From: Dehalococcoidia bacterium
GTDB taxonomy: Bacteria > Chloroflexota > Dehalococcoidia > SM23-28-2 > RBG-16-64-32
DNA length: 9,348 nucleotides
Assembly: GCA_030690405.1 (NCBI GenBank)
Contig: JAUYGU010000173.1
Coordinates: forward strand, 1-9,348
Direction: 5' to 3'
The translations under genes were made by a program, and so were the position numbers. A model generated the notes under the pieces. That model had not been told where the DNA came from. It searched no databases and saw only the letters and a program-made list of their open reading frames with translations. Of this stretch, positions 1 through 5,670 are shown piece by piece. Position 1 is the first letter of the stretch; the number at the start of each line of letters is the position of its first letter.

Positions 1-10
1 ACATCCTCTT

Positions 11-75
11 GCATCTGGCCTCCTTTCTGTAGCCGTTTCTTTGCCTTTCGTCTACAGAAACGCCAGATGCTTTTT
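11..75 (+). terminator. Rho-independent terminator-like hairpin
   Basis: Seen: GCATCTGGC (11-19) pairs perfectly with GCCAGATGC (62-70). Inside it, TTTCTGTAG (24-32) pairs with CTACAGAAA (52-60). This gives an 18-bp stem with a small asymmetric bulge (20-23 against 61) and a 19-nt loop. Five T residues follow at once (71-75), the form of an intrinsic terminator read on the plus strand. It would end a transcript from a gene left of the window. The long stem and AT-rich loop would also fit a small inverted-repeat element. Confidence 0.5.
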
Positions 76-133
76 GCTTACTCACCTCAACTGTATCCAC
101 ACTGAAGAGTGTAGAGCCGCGGCCGGAGGGTCG

Positions 134-162
134 TTGACAGCTTTGACCCTGTCTGTTACGCT
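134..162 (+). promoter_or_regulatory. Sigma70-type promoter for the Fe-S carrier gene
   Basis: TTGACA (134-139), a perfect -35, is followed by a 17-bp spacer and TACGCT (157-162). A TG at 154-155 makes the latter an extended -10. Transcription would begin near 169, leaving a leader of about 44 nt before the ATG at 213. The leader carries a weak ribosome site, GAGGTG (203-208). A 5-bp inverted repeat (GACAG 136-140, CTGTC 149-153) lies in the spacer, but it is short enough to be chance. Confidence 0.5.
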
Positions 163-212
163 CACACCGGAGTATAGAAAGCAGTTGCTTCCCAAATCCG
201 ACGAGGTGCGCA

Positions 213-575
213 ATGCTGACGATCACCGCCAAGGCCGCCGATAAGGCGAAGGAGATCTTCAAGGACAAAGGCCTGGAGGGCCAGGCCGCCCTGCGTGTGT
301 TCGTCGCGGGCGGCGGCTGCTCCGGCTACCAGTACGGCATGGCCCTGGCCAAGCAGCCCGACGAGGAAGACTTCGTGATCGAGCACGACGGCGTGCGGCT
401 GGTCATCGACCCGGACAGCGCTCCCCTCCTGGAGGGCGCGGAGATCGACTACGTGGACGACCTGATGAAGGCCGGCTTCACGATCTTCAACCCGAACGCC
501 GTCAAGTCCTGCGCCTGCGGCTCCAGCTTCCAGACCGCCGAAGGCGGCGGCAGCGCCAGCCCCTGCGCGCACTAG
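213..575 (+). CDS. HesB/IscA/ErpA-family iron-sulfur cluster carrier
   Basis: 120 aa, a typical length for A-type carriers (about 105-125 aa). The three conserved cysteines that hold an Fe-S cluster are visible: C36 in GGGCSGYQYG, and C100 and C102 in SCACGSSF near the C-terminus. An extra cysteine, C118, lies in a short Gly/Ser/Ala tail beyond the usual end. Members receive a [2Fe-2S] or [4Fe-4S] cluster from a scaffold in the cytoplasm and hand it to apo-enzymes. The family is clear, but sequence alone does not separate ErpA from IscA or SufA. No isc or suf genes are beside it, so it looks like a stand-alone carrier. The ATG at 213 is chosen because the family N-terminus (LTITAKAADKAKEI) begins there, with GAGGTG upstream. 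The TAG stop is followed by hairpins at 580-597 and 616-655. Confidence 0.93.
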   Translation: MLTITAKAADKAKEIFKDKGLEGQAALRVFVAGGGCSGYQYGMALAKQPDEEDFVIEHDGVRLVIDPDSAPLLEGAEIDYVDDLMKAGFTIFNPNAVKSCACGSSFQTAEGGGSASPCAH

Positions 576-579
576 AACC

Positions 580-597
580 GCGCGGCCCTCGCCGCGC
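580..597. other. GC-rich hairpin just after the Fe-S carrier stop
   Basis: GCGCGG (580-585) and CCGCGC (592-597) form a perfect 6-bp stem with a 6-nt loop. It is flanked by a direct repeat, CTAGAACC (572-579 and 597-604), whose first copy contains the stop codon. No T-run follows, so it is not a classical intrinsic terminator on its own. It could protect the mRNA 3' end or act with the next hairpin. Confidence 0.35.
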
Positions 598-600
598 TAG

Positions 601-671
601 AACCAGCTAGCCCACAAACCTGCAAACCAATTCGGCTTTACCGGTTTGCAGGTTTCTTGGTTTGCTGGTTT
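601..671. repeat. Nested inverted/direct repeat cluster (AAACCTGCAAACC type)
   Basis: A 13-bp perfect inverted repeat: AAACCTGCAAACC (616-628) against GGTTTGCAGGTTT (643-655), with a 14-nt loop. A third, direct copy, GGTTTGCTGGTTT (659-671), matches the right arm at 12 of 13 bases, 16 bp downstream. An outer pair, AACCAGC (601-607) and GCTGGTT (664-670), is spaced symmetrically around the core. The stretch is visibly AT-richer than its surroundings. The hairpin followed by T-rich sequence could end transcription of the Fe-S carrier gene. The nested arrangement also looks like a dispersed intergenic element. No coding capacity is seen. Confidence 0.55.
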
Positions 672-691
672 GCCGACCGAAGGGAGGCCCC

Positions 692-1171
692 ATGCCCACC
701 TACTGGATCGTCGTCGGCTCCGAGGAGAACATGCGCATCGCCGAGGCCCGCGGCTTCGACGTCTTCGGCTTCAAGAGCACCCGCCGCCGCGAGGTCGCCG
801 GGATGCAGCCCGGCGATAAGCTCATCTTCTACCTGACGAAGATCATGAAGTTCGGCGGCCTGGCCGAGGTCACCTCCGACTACTTCGAGGACCACACCAA
901 GGTGTTCAAGTCCGAGAAGAAGCCTGTCCTGAGCGCAGCCGAAGGGCCGCAGGAGGACTACCCGTTCCGCGTAAACGTGACGCCGGAGATCGTCCTGACG
1001 CCGGAGCAGTACCTGGACGTCAAGGAGATCGCGCCCCGGATGGAGTACACGAAGAAGTGGCCGGTGGAGCACTGGCGGCTGGCCTTCCAGGGCAACCTGC
1101 ACCAGATCCCGCAGGCGGACTACGAGCTCATCGTCTTGCAGATGAAGGCGGCGGCAGGGGTCAGGGCGTAG
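692..1171 (+). CDS. EVE-domain (PUA-like) protein
   Basis: 159 aa, almost entirely one EVE domain, opening with the typical MPTYWIVVGSEENMRIAEARG. EVE domains have a PUA-like fold; characterised members bind modified bases such as methylated or hydroxymethylated cytosine, and many occur as stand-alone housekeeping proteins. Recognisable segments include GMQPGDKLIFYLT (37-49), FGGLAEV (54-60), the YPFRVNV strand (90-96) and a C-terminal EHWRLAFQGNLHQI. The ATG at 692 is chosen over upstream TTG/GTG codons because the fold starts there and AGGGAGG lies at 681-687. Residues 78-85 (PVLSAAEG) come from a 25-bp dispersed repeat (922-946) that extends a surface loop between two strands without breaking the frame. 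There are no restriction or helicase partners nearby, so a defence role is not supported. The stop is 6 bp from the converging lipoprotein gene. Confidence 0.85.
   Translation: MPTYWIVVGSEENMRIAEARGFDVFGFKSTRRREVAGMQPGDKLIFYLTKIMKFGGLAEVTSDYFEDHTKVFKSEKKPVLSAAEGPQEDYPFRVNVTPEIVLTPEQYLDVKEIAPRMEYTKKWPVEHWRLAFQGNLHQIPQADYELIVLQMKAAAGVRA
922..946 (+). repeat. Short dispersed repeat embedded in the EVE gene
   Basis: The 25 bases run from GCCTGTCCTGAG to GCAGCCGAAGGG and read in frame as K/PVLSAAEG (residues 77-85). From memory, near-identical units (CCTGTCCTGAGC...GAAGGG, in either orientation) are common interspersed repeats in Chloroflexota and other environmental bacteria, and they leave peptides such as PVLSAAEG or PVLSEVEG in unrelated proteins. 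Here it sits between the conserved KVFKSEKK and EDYPFRV segments, where EVE proteins usually have a short loop. Only one copy is seen in this window. Confidence 0.6.
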
Positions 1172-1177
1172 GAGAGA

Positions 1178-1699
1178 CTACGGCGAGATCACGAACTGCC
1201 GACTCTCCGTCTGCATCTCGATCTTCTCTTCGTTCCGCGCGACGTCCAGCGCGTTGAACGTGCCGTAGACGGAGTACGTTCCGGGCGGCACGGGCAGCAA
1301 ATCGTTGTCCGTCTGGTCCCAGTCCCATCCGAACTCCATCTCTTCGCCGGGCTGAAGAGTGCGATACGACAGGCTCGCATCTGCTGCTCCGTTCGCGCAC
1401 AGCTTGCACGTAACCTCTTCGCCATCGGCCGTTGCTATGAAGAAACCGAAGCTGCCCTGGTAGCCACCATCCGCCCTGCCGCCAAGCCCTAGCTCCAGCG
1501 GCGCATTGCCAACGTTTGTAACGGTGAGCCTGAACGTTACGTCCTGGCCGGCCTCGATGTCTGAGGGGACATCGAAATTGAGTTCGATGGGCGGGGAGCC
1601 CGGAGACGGCGATGCTGGCACACGATTGCCTCCCCCGCCGCAGGCCAGCGCCACGAGCGCAGCGATGGCGAGGAGCGCGGCTAGAAGTGCCTTCTTCAT
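1178..1699 (-). CDS. Lipoprotein with BsuPI-like domain
   Basis: 173 aa. Residues 1-20 are a lipoprotein signal: basic MKK, a hydrophobic stretch, and a lipobox ending LVALAC with Cys20 as the lipid-attachment site. A flexible Gly/Pro/Ser linker follows (21-37). The rest is a beta-rich domain: FRLTVTNVGNAPLEL (56-70), GSFGFFIATADGEEV (82-96), then LQPGEEMEFGWDWDQ and PGTYSVYGTFNA. This order (strand with TN.G, 'aspect of DGxEV', LxPGE, W.Q, G.Y.V.G) matches the BsuPI family, named after a Bacillus intracellular proteinase inhibitor, though many exported members have no proven inhibitory role. A C98-x2-C101 pair (CKLC) is not usual for that family and could form a disulfide. The ATG at 1699 is supported by GAGAGG (complement of 1709-1714). 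The protein probably sits on the outer face of the cytoplasmic membrane. Confidence 0.78.
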   Translation of the reverse strand: MKKALLAALLAIAALVALACGGGGNRVPASPSPGSPPIELNFDVPSDIEAGQDVTFRLTVTNVGNAPLELGLGGRADGGYQGSFGFFIATADGEEVTCKLCANGAADASLSYRTLQPGEEMEFGWDWDQTDNDLLPVPPGTYSVYGTFNALDVARNEEKIEMQTESRQFVISP

Positions 1700-1725
1700 G
1701 GTCTATCGCCTCTCAGACCGGAGCA

Positions 1726-1734
1726 AGTCTATCA
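1726..1734 (-). promoter_or_regulatory. Extended -10 promoter for the BsuPI-like lipoprotein
   Basis: Read on the minus strand, TGATAGACT (1734 to 1726) is an extended -10 (TG-A-TAGACT). No good -35 is seen at the expected distance, as is common for extended -10 promoters. Transcription would start near 1719, with a leader of about 20 nt containing the GAGAGG ribosome site. Confidence 0.38.
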
Positions 1735-1737
1735 CAC

Positions 1738-1769
1738 GAACAATGACGGAATGCATCCGGGGATTGTTC
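1738..1769. other. 32-bp imperfect dyad in the divergent lipoprotein/metF region
   Basis: GAACAAT (1738-1744) and ATTGTTC (1763-1769) are perfect inverted arms. The self-complementary ATGCAT (1751-1756) has the same centre (1753.5). The dyad lies upstream of both the minus-strand extended -10 at 1726-1734 and the metF -10 at 1806-1811, where a regulator could reach both genes. No known regulator motif is recognised, and a 7-bp inverted repeat can occur by chance. Confidence 0.3.
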
Positions 1770-1802
1770 CGTACCTTTCGGCTTTCGGCCTCTCGCCAAT
1801 TC

Positions 1803-1811
1803 TGCTACCCT
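1803..1811 (+). promoter_or_regulatory. Extended -10 promoter for metF, near-leaderless
   Basis: TGCTACCCT: TG (1803-1804), one base, then TACCCT (1806-1811). The -35 region is weak. Transcription is predicted at about 1818-1822, at or within a few bases of the ATG at 1822. No Shine-Dalgarno sequence lies before that ATG, which agrees with a leaderless mRNA. Confidence 0.45.
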
Positions 1812-1821
1812 ATCCCTTGCC

Positions 1822-2766
1822 ATGACCGAGAGCGCCAACCCCGGTGCCGCCGCGCCGCCGAAGCCTGACGTCGCCGCCGAGCCGGCCACCCTGCGCGAGA
1901 AGCTGGCCGCCGGCCGCTTCGTCGTCTCGGCGGAGGTGGACCCGCCCCACGGCCTGCGCGTCCGCCGCGCCCTCCAGGGCGCCGCCCTCCTCAAGGAAGC
2001 CGGCATCGACACCGTCAACGTCGGCGATAGCCCCACCGCCAAGGTCCGCATGTCGCCGCTCGCCATGTCCATCCTCCTCCAGCGCGAGCTCGGCGTCGAG
2101 ATCGTCATGCACTACCCCACCCGCGACCGCAACGCCCTGGCCGTCCACTCCGACATGGTCGGCGCTCACGTGCTGGGCATCCGCAACATCCTCTGCCTGC
2201 GCGGCGACCCACCCTCCGTGGGCGGCTACACGGACATCGTCGGCGTCTGGGACATCAGCGCCGTCGGCCTCATGCGCTTCCTCAAGCTGCTGAACGAAGG
2301 CGTGGACTGGACCGGCAAGCCGATCACCGGCCAGGCCGACTTCTTCATCGGCGCCTCCTGCGACCCCAACGCCGACCCGCTGGAGCCGCAACTCCGGCTG
2401 ATGCGCCGCAAGGCGGAGGCGGGCGCCCATTTCTTCGTCACCCAGAACGTCTTCGACGAGAAGGTGCTGCAGCGCTTCATGGACAAGGCGCAGCGGTTTG
2501 GCCTGCCGGTCATCGTCGGCGTGCTCCCCCTCCACAACTCGCGCCACGCGGAGTTCCTCCACAAGGAGGTGCCGGGGATGAACATCCCCGACGCGATACG
2601 CGAGCGGATGCGCCGCGCCGGCGAGGAGCGCGGCCCCGGCGAAGGCCAGGCGATGGCCCGCGACTTCCTCGCCTTCTGCCGCGAGAAGTGCGCCGGCGTC
2701 TACCTCGTCCCCTCGTTCGGGCGCTACGACCTAGCCGCGGAGCTCGTCGCCGAGATCAAGCGCTAG
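1822..2766 (+). CDS. metF: 5,10-methylenetetrahydrofolate reductase
   Basis: 314 aa, close to the 290-310 aa of bacterial MetF. It reduces 5,10-methylene-THF to 5-methyl-THF with bound FAD, supplying methyl groups for methionine synthesis (or working in reverse in C1-oxidising pathways). A disordered Ala/Pro-rich N-terminus (1-20) precedes the TIM barrel. Visible motifs are SAEVDPPHG (36-44) with E38 at the catalytic Glu position, the conserved HYPTRDRN (97-104), LRGDPP (126-131) whose D129 matches the FAD-contacting Asp of E. coli MetF, and FVTQNVFD (205-212) with the substrate-binding Gln208. The AEVDPP variant resembles the MTHFR half of bifunctional BhmT/MTHFR (YitJ-like) proteins, but no homocysteine methyltransferase domain is present. 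The neighbours are not methionine genes. The N-terminal 20 residues are not conserved-looking, but no better internal start is seen. The stop overlaps the converging gene's stop in CTAG. Confidence 0.92.
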   Translation: MTESANPGAAAPPKPDVAAEPATLREKLAAGRFVVSAEVDPPHGLRVRRALQGAALLKEAGIDTVNVGDSPTAKVRMSPLAMSILLQRELGVEIVMHYPTRDRNALAVHSDMVGAHVLGIRNILCLRGDPPSVGGYTDIVGVWDISAVGLMRFLKLLNEGVDWTGKPITGQADFFIGASCDPNADPLEPQLRLMRRKAEAGAHFFVTQNVFDEKVLQRFMDKAQRFGLPVIVGVLPLHNSRHAEFLHKEVPGMNIPDAIRERMRRAGEERGPGEGQAMARDFLAFCREKCAGVYLVPSFGRYDLAAELVAEIKR

Positions 2767-3566
2767 GGCTGGGGCGTAGGCGCAGGCGCCGCGGCGAGGG
2801 CGGCCTCAATCGTGGCCTGCGCCGCGTCCACAGGCAGGCCGGCCAGGGCCTTCACGCCCTCCAGGTTCGACGCGTTGCGGTTCACCGGCTGCAACTTGCC
2901 ACCGTCCACGATGAACCGCTCGAAGGGGTCACTCGTGAACGTGCCGGGCTCTGGCTCACCCAGGAAGTAGAGGTAAGTCGAGCCCACCCGGATGATGGGG
3001 TCGCTCTCGTCCTGGAAGACCACGCCATCCACCAGCCCTCCAAGCTGAGATACGGTGATCGTGTCGCCGGCCTTCACCTCGGTGAACCCGAAGACGACGC
3101 CGCCTATCTCGATGGGCGAAGACCTGACGACCCGCAGCACCTCAACGTCGAACAGGCTCCCCGGCGGGCCCAGGTAAGACGGATCGGGAACAATCGTGAC
3201 CGTAGCCTTCGGATGACCGGGCGGGGGAGGCTCTCCCTCCTCTTCATCGGAATGGAGCAGCGGCAGCGGCTGGCCCCGATAAGGGTAGACGATGGTCACA
3301 CCCGTGACCCGACCCACAAGTATGGTGGGGGAGGCCCGAACCATGCGGTCGAGAGCGCGGGCGCTGTACGAGCCGCCCCAGCGGGAGGCGCTGATCGTTA
3401 CGATACGTTCGCGCCCCTCGCCAGCCCCTGCGGACGGATCAGGTGTCGCTTCGCTGGCGTTATCGGGGGTACCGGCAGTTGGGCCTTGCGGCGAGTCAGG
3501 CTGATTAGCGCAGGCCGCAAGCAGCATCATCACGGCCGCAGCACCGATCGAAGCGGCGAAGCGCAT
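2763..3566 (-). CDS. Lipoprotein of unknown function
   Basis: 267 aa from the ATG at 3566. Residues 1-19 form a lipoprotein signal (MRFAAS, hydrophobic core, lipobox LLAAC with Cys19). A Pro/Thr/Ala/Ser-rich linker of about 30 residues follows. The body looks beta-rich: a strand ILVGRVTGV, an acidic/proline loop (SDEEEGEPPPPGHP), FDVEVLRVVR, GDTITVSQLGG, STYLYFLGEPEPG and FIVDGGKLQPV, then a C-terminal helix and an Ala/Pro tail. Similar exported proteins seem frequent in Chloroflexota, but I cannot name a function. The start is uncertain: an in-frame ATG at 3584 adds six residues, and the GGAGGA at 3567-3572 touches the 3566 ATG, too close for ideal use, while it lies inside the longer reading. 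It converges on metF with no room for a terminator between. Confidence 0.72.
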   Translation of the reverse strand: MRFAASIGAAAVMMLLAACANQPDSPQGPTAGTPDNASEATPDPSAGAGEGRERIVTISASRWGGSYSARALDRMVRASPTILVGRVTGVTIVYPYRGQPLPLLHSDEEEGEPPPPGHPKATVTIVPDPSYLGPPGSLFDVEVLRVVRSSPIEIGGVVFGFTEVKAGDTITVSQLGGLVDGVVFQDESDPIIRVGSTYLYFLGEPEPGTFTSDPFERFIVDGGKLQPVNRNASNLEGVKALAGLPVDAAQATIEAALAAAPAPTPQP

Positions 3567-3786
3567 TCCTCCAGCGGCTAGCATCCCGCATACCCCACAT
3601 TGGGATCTTCGTACGCGTGGTTGATGCCGCAGGAGTCCCACGGCTGAGGGTCGTTGAGAGACACAGCGAAGCGACGCAACTGATTCCCCCTGCAACGATT
3701 GTACGCGTTTGCTCCCCTCCCGGCATTCCGTTAAGCTGGAACGGGCACAGCCGGTGCGACATCCGGCCTAGAAAGGCCGGCCGCTC
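3567..3786. other. Divergent intergenic region (220 bp)
   Basis: Separates the minus-strand lipoprotein from the plus-strand DUF255 gene and should hold promoters for both. A plus-strand candidate is listed separately. On the minus strand I see no convincing -35/-10 pair before the lipoprotein. The short open frames crossing this stretch have no recognisable protein features. Confidence 0.5.
3709..3737 (+). promoter_or_regulatory. Candidate promoter for the DUF255 gene
   Basis: TTGCTC (3709-3714), a 17-bp spacer, then TAAGCT (3732-3737). Each box matches the sigma70 consensus at three key positions, so this is moderate support only. The start would fall near 3744, giving a leader of about 43 nt with a weak GAAAGG ribosome site (3771-3776) before the ATG at 3787. 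Confidence 0.35.
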
Positions 3787-5595
3787 ATGGCCAGATCAGA
3801 CACGCGGTTCCACTTCTCGCCGCGGCCGAACCGCGCCCACGAGGTCCACTGGCGCCAGTGGGGCGATGAGGCGTTCGCGGAGGCGAAGGCCCAGGACAAG
3901 CCGGTCCTCCTTGCGCTCTCCGCCGTCTGGTGCCACTGGTGCCACGTCATGGACGAGACGTCCTACTCCGACCCCGGCGTCATCTCCTACGTCAATCAGC
4001 ACTTCGTCCCCGTGCGCGTGGACAACGACCAGCGCCCCGACATCAACGCCCGCTACAACCTGGGCGGCTGGCCCACCACCGCCTTCCTCACCCCGGACGG
4101 GGAGCTGATGACCGGCGGAACCTACATCCCGCCCGAGGCGATGCTGGAGCACCTGCCCAAGATCGTCACGCAGTACAAGAGCAACCGCGAGGAGATCGAC
4201 CGCAAGGTCGAGGAGCTGCGACAGCGTCGCGCCGAAGCGACGGCCGCCGGACAGCGCGGCGACCTCTCCCCCGCCATCTTCGGCGACGTCCTGCGGGCGG
4301 TCGTCCAGGCCTACGACCCTGTCTTCGGCGGCTTCGGCGAGGCGCCCAAATTCCCCCACGCCGACTCGATCGACCTCCTCCTCTACGCCCATCGCCGCAG
4401 CCGCGACCCGGACCTCCTGCACATGGCCCGCAAGACGCTGGAGTTCATGGCCGCGGGCGGCGTCTTCGACCACGAGTGGGGCGGCTTCTTCCGCTACGCC
4501 ACCCAGCGCGACTGGTCGGAGCCGCACTACGAGAAAATGCTGGAGGACAACGCCGGCCTCCTGCGCAACCTCCTGGCCCTCTACCGGACCAGCGGCGACC
4601 AGGCCCACGCCGCCGCTGCGACACGCGTGATCGAGTACCTGAGCGCGAAGCTGCGCGACCCGGAGCGCGGCTTCTTCTTCGGCTCCCAGGACGCCGACGA
4701 GGAGTTCTACAAGCTGCCCGCCGCCGAGCGCGAGAAGCTCCCCGAGCCGTACATCGACCGCACCTGCTACACATCGTGGAACGCGATGGCCGCCTCCGCT
4801 TACCTGGAGGCTTCGTGGACGCTGGAGCGGCCGGAGCTGGCGGACGCCGCTCTGGCGGCGCTCGACTTCGCCTGGCGGGAGTGCCGCCAGCCGGAGAGCG
4901 GAGCGATGTTCCGCTACCACGACGGCGCGCCCCACGTGCCCGGCCTGCTGGGCGACCAGGCCCACACGGCCCGCGCCCTCCTGGACGCCCACGAGGTGAC
5001 CGGCGACTCGGCGCACCTTGACCGCGCCGAAACGCTCGCGCGGCTGCTGCTCGACCGCTTCGCCGACCGGCAGGGGGACGGCCCGCCGGCGGGCTTCTTC
5101 GACGTCTGGGACGGGGGCGATAGCCTGGGCCGTCTGGCGGACCGCCAGAAGTCGATCCAGGACAACGCCGTCTGCGCGGAGCTGTTCATCCGGCTGCACC
5201 ACCTCACCCGTAACGAGGAGTACCGGCGGGTGGCGCAGGCGACGCTGGAGGCGTTCGCGCCCTCGTATCACGCCCTCGGCTACTTCGCGGCGGGGTACGC
5301 CAGGCAGGTGGACCTGCTTCTGGAGCCGCCGGCGGCGGTCAACATCGTCGGTGGGGCGGAGAGCGCCCGCGCCCTACACCGCGCCGCGCTCAGCCTGGAC
5401 GTGCCCTTCCGCATCGTCCAGCTCCTCGATCCCGAGCGGGACGCCGCGCGGCTGGAGGCGCTGTTCCTGCCGCCGAAGCCGGCGCCCGCCGCCTACGTCT
5501 GCCTGAGCACGATGTGCTCCGCACCGGTGAGCGAACCGGCGGCCCTGGCGGATGCGGTCCGGCAGATGCAGGACTCCCGACAGCCATCAGCCTGA
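3787..5595 (+). CDS. Thioredoxin-domain protein, DUF255/YyaL/SPATA20 family
   Basis: 602 aa. Residues about 15-120 are a thioredoxin-like domain: HWRQWGDEAFAEAKAQDKPVLL, then WCHWCHVM with the redox pair C49-x2-C52, and GGWPTTAFLTPDG (93-105) holding the cis-proline P96. The remainder is the all-helical toroid of six-hairpin-glycosidase type that marks the family: GGFGEAPKFPHAD (about 181-193), GGVFDHEWGGFFRY, EPHYEKMLEDNAGLL, the QDADEEFY segment near residue 301 and SIQDNAV near 457. It is somewhat shorter than many relatives (about 650-700 aa), mainly because it lacks the usual SPYLLQHAHNPVDW lead-in. The family is widespread (B. subtilis YyaL, human SPATA20), yet no reaction is firmly established. 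No signal peptide, so cytoplasmic. It is alone in its unit: the gene before is divergent and the gene after has its own promoter. The ATG at 3787 follows GAAAGG by 10 nt. Confidence 0.9.
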   Translation: MARSDTRFHFSPRPNRAHEVHWRQWGDEAFAEAKAQDKPVLLALSAVWCHWCHVMDETSYSDPGVISYVNQHFVPVRVDNDQRPDINARYNLGGWPTTAFLTPDGELMTGGTYIPPEAMLEHLPKIVTQYKSNREEIDRKVEELRQRRAEATAAGQRGDLSPAIFGDVLRAVVQAYDPVFGGFGEAPKFPHADSIDLLLYAHRRSRDPDLLHMARKTLEFMAAGGVFDHEWGGFFRYATQRDWSEPHYEKMLEDNAGLLRNLLALYRTSGDQAHAAAATRVIEYLSAKLRDPERGFFFGSQDADEEFYKLPAAEREKLPEPYIDRTCYTSWNAMAASAYLEASWTLERPELADAALAALDFAWRECRQPESGAMFRYHDGAPHVPGLLGDQAHTARALLDAHEVTGDSAHLDRAETLARLLLDRFADRQGDGPPAGFFDVWDGGDSLGRLADRQKSIQDNAVCAELFIRLHHLTRNEEYRRVAQATLEAFAPSYHALGYFAAGYARQVDLLLEPPAAVNIVGGAESARALHRAALSLDVPFRIVQLLDPERDAARLEALFLPPKPAPAAYVCLSTMCSAPVSEPAALADAVRQMQDSRQPSA

Positions 5596-5602
5596 GAACG
5601 GC

Positions 5603-5611
5603 TGGTAGAAT
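5603..5611 (+). promoter_or_regulatory. Extended -10 promoter for the flavin reductase gene
   Basis: TGGTAGAAT: TG (5603-5604), one base, then TAGAAT (5606-5611), five of six matches to TATAAT. The -35 position (around 5583-5588) is poor. It lies 8 bp past the DUF255 stop, so the flavin reductase gene can be transcribed separately. The start is expected near 5618, leaving a leader of about 53 nt. Confidence 0.5.
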
Positions 5612-5670
5612 AGGAGCGCGGCCCGGTTCAGCTATGCCGCAGAGCGTAGGCCGCCGAACAGGAGGCTCCA

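Noticed and set aside
126..137. 12-mer GAGGGTCGTTGA also present at 3646-3657
   Set aside because: One or two shared 12-mers are expected by chance in 9.3 kb, and the contexts differ.
141..153. CTTTGACCCTGTC near the first promoter resembles CTTTGACCCTATC at 7794-7806
   Set aside because: A 12 of 13 match at one pair of sites is not significant at this length, and the two copies sit at different positions relative to their -10 boxes.
41..244. 67-codon open frame before the Fe-S carrier gene
   Set aside because: It runs through the terminator-like hairpin and the promoter and overlaps the start of the real gene; no ribosome site or homology.
692..1171. EVE domain as part of a modified-DNA restriction or defence system
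   Set aside because: The protein is a stand-alone EVE domain beside an Fe-S carrier and a lipoprotein; no nuclease, helicase or methyltransferase lies in the window.
1810..2562. 250-codon minus-strand open frame opposite metF
   Set aside because: Antisense shadow of metF, with biased Val/Ala/Asp/Gly composition and no domain.
2688..3581. 297-codon plus-strand open frame opposite the second lipoprotein
   Set aside because: The minus strand has a signal peptide with lipobox and ordered beta-strand-like segments; the plus-strand translation is Arg-rich with no features.
3930..5021. 363-codon plus-strand open frame inside the DUF255 gene
   Set aside because: Arg/Pro-rich translation in a shifted frame of a real gene; no ribosome site or recognisable domain.
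3796..5271. 491-codon open frame on the minus strand
   Set aside because: It is fully antisense to the clearly homologous DUF255 gene; its translation is low-complexity Val/Gly/Arg/Leu sequence without motifs, as expected from GC-rich codon bias.
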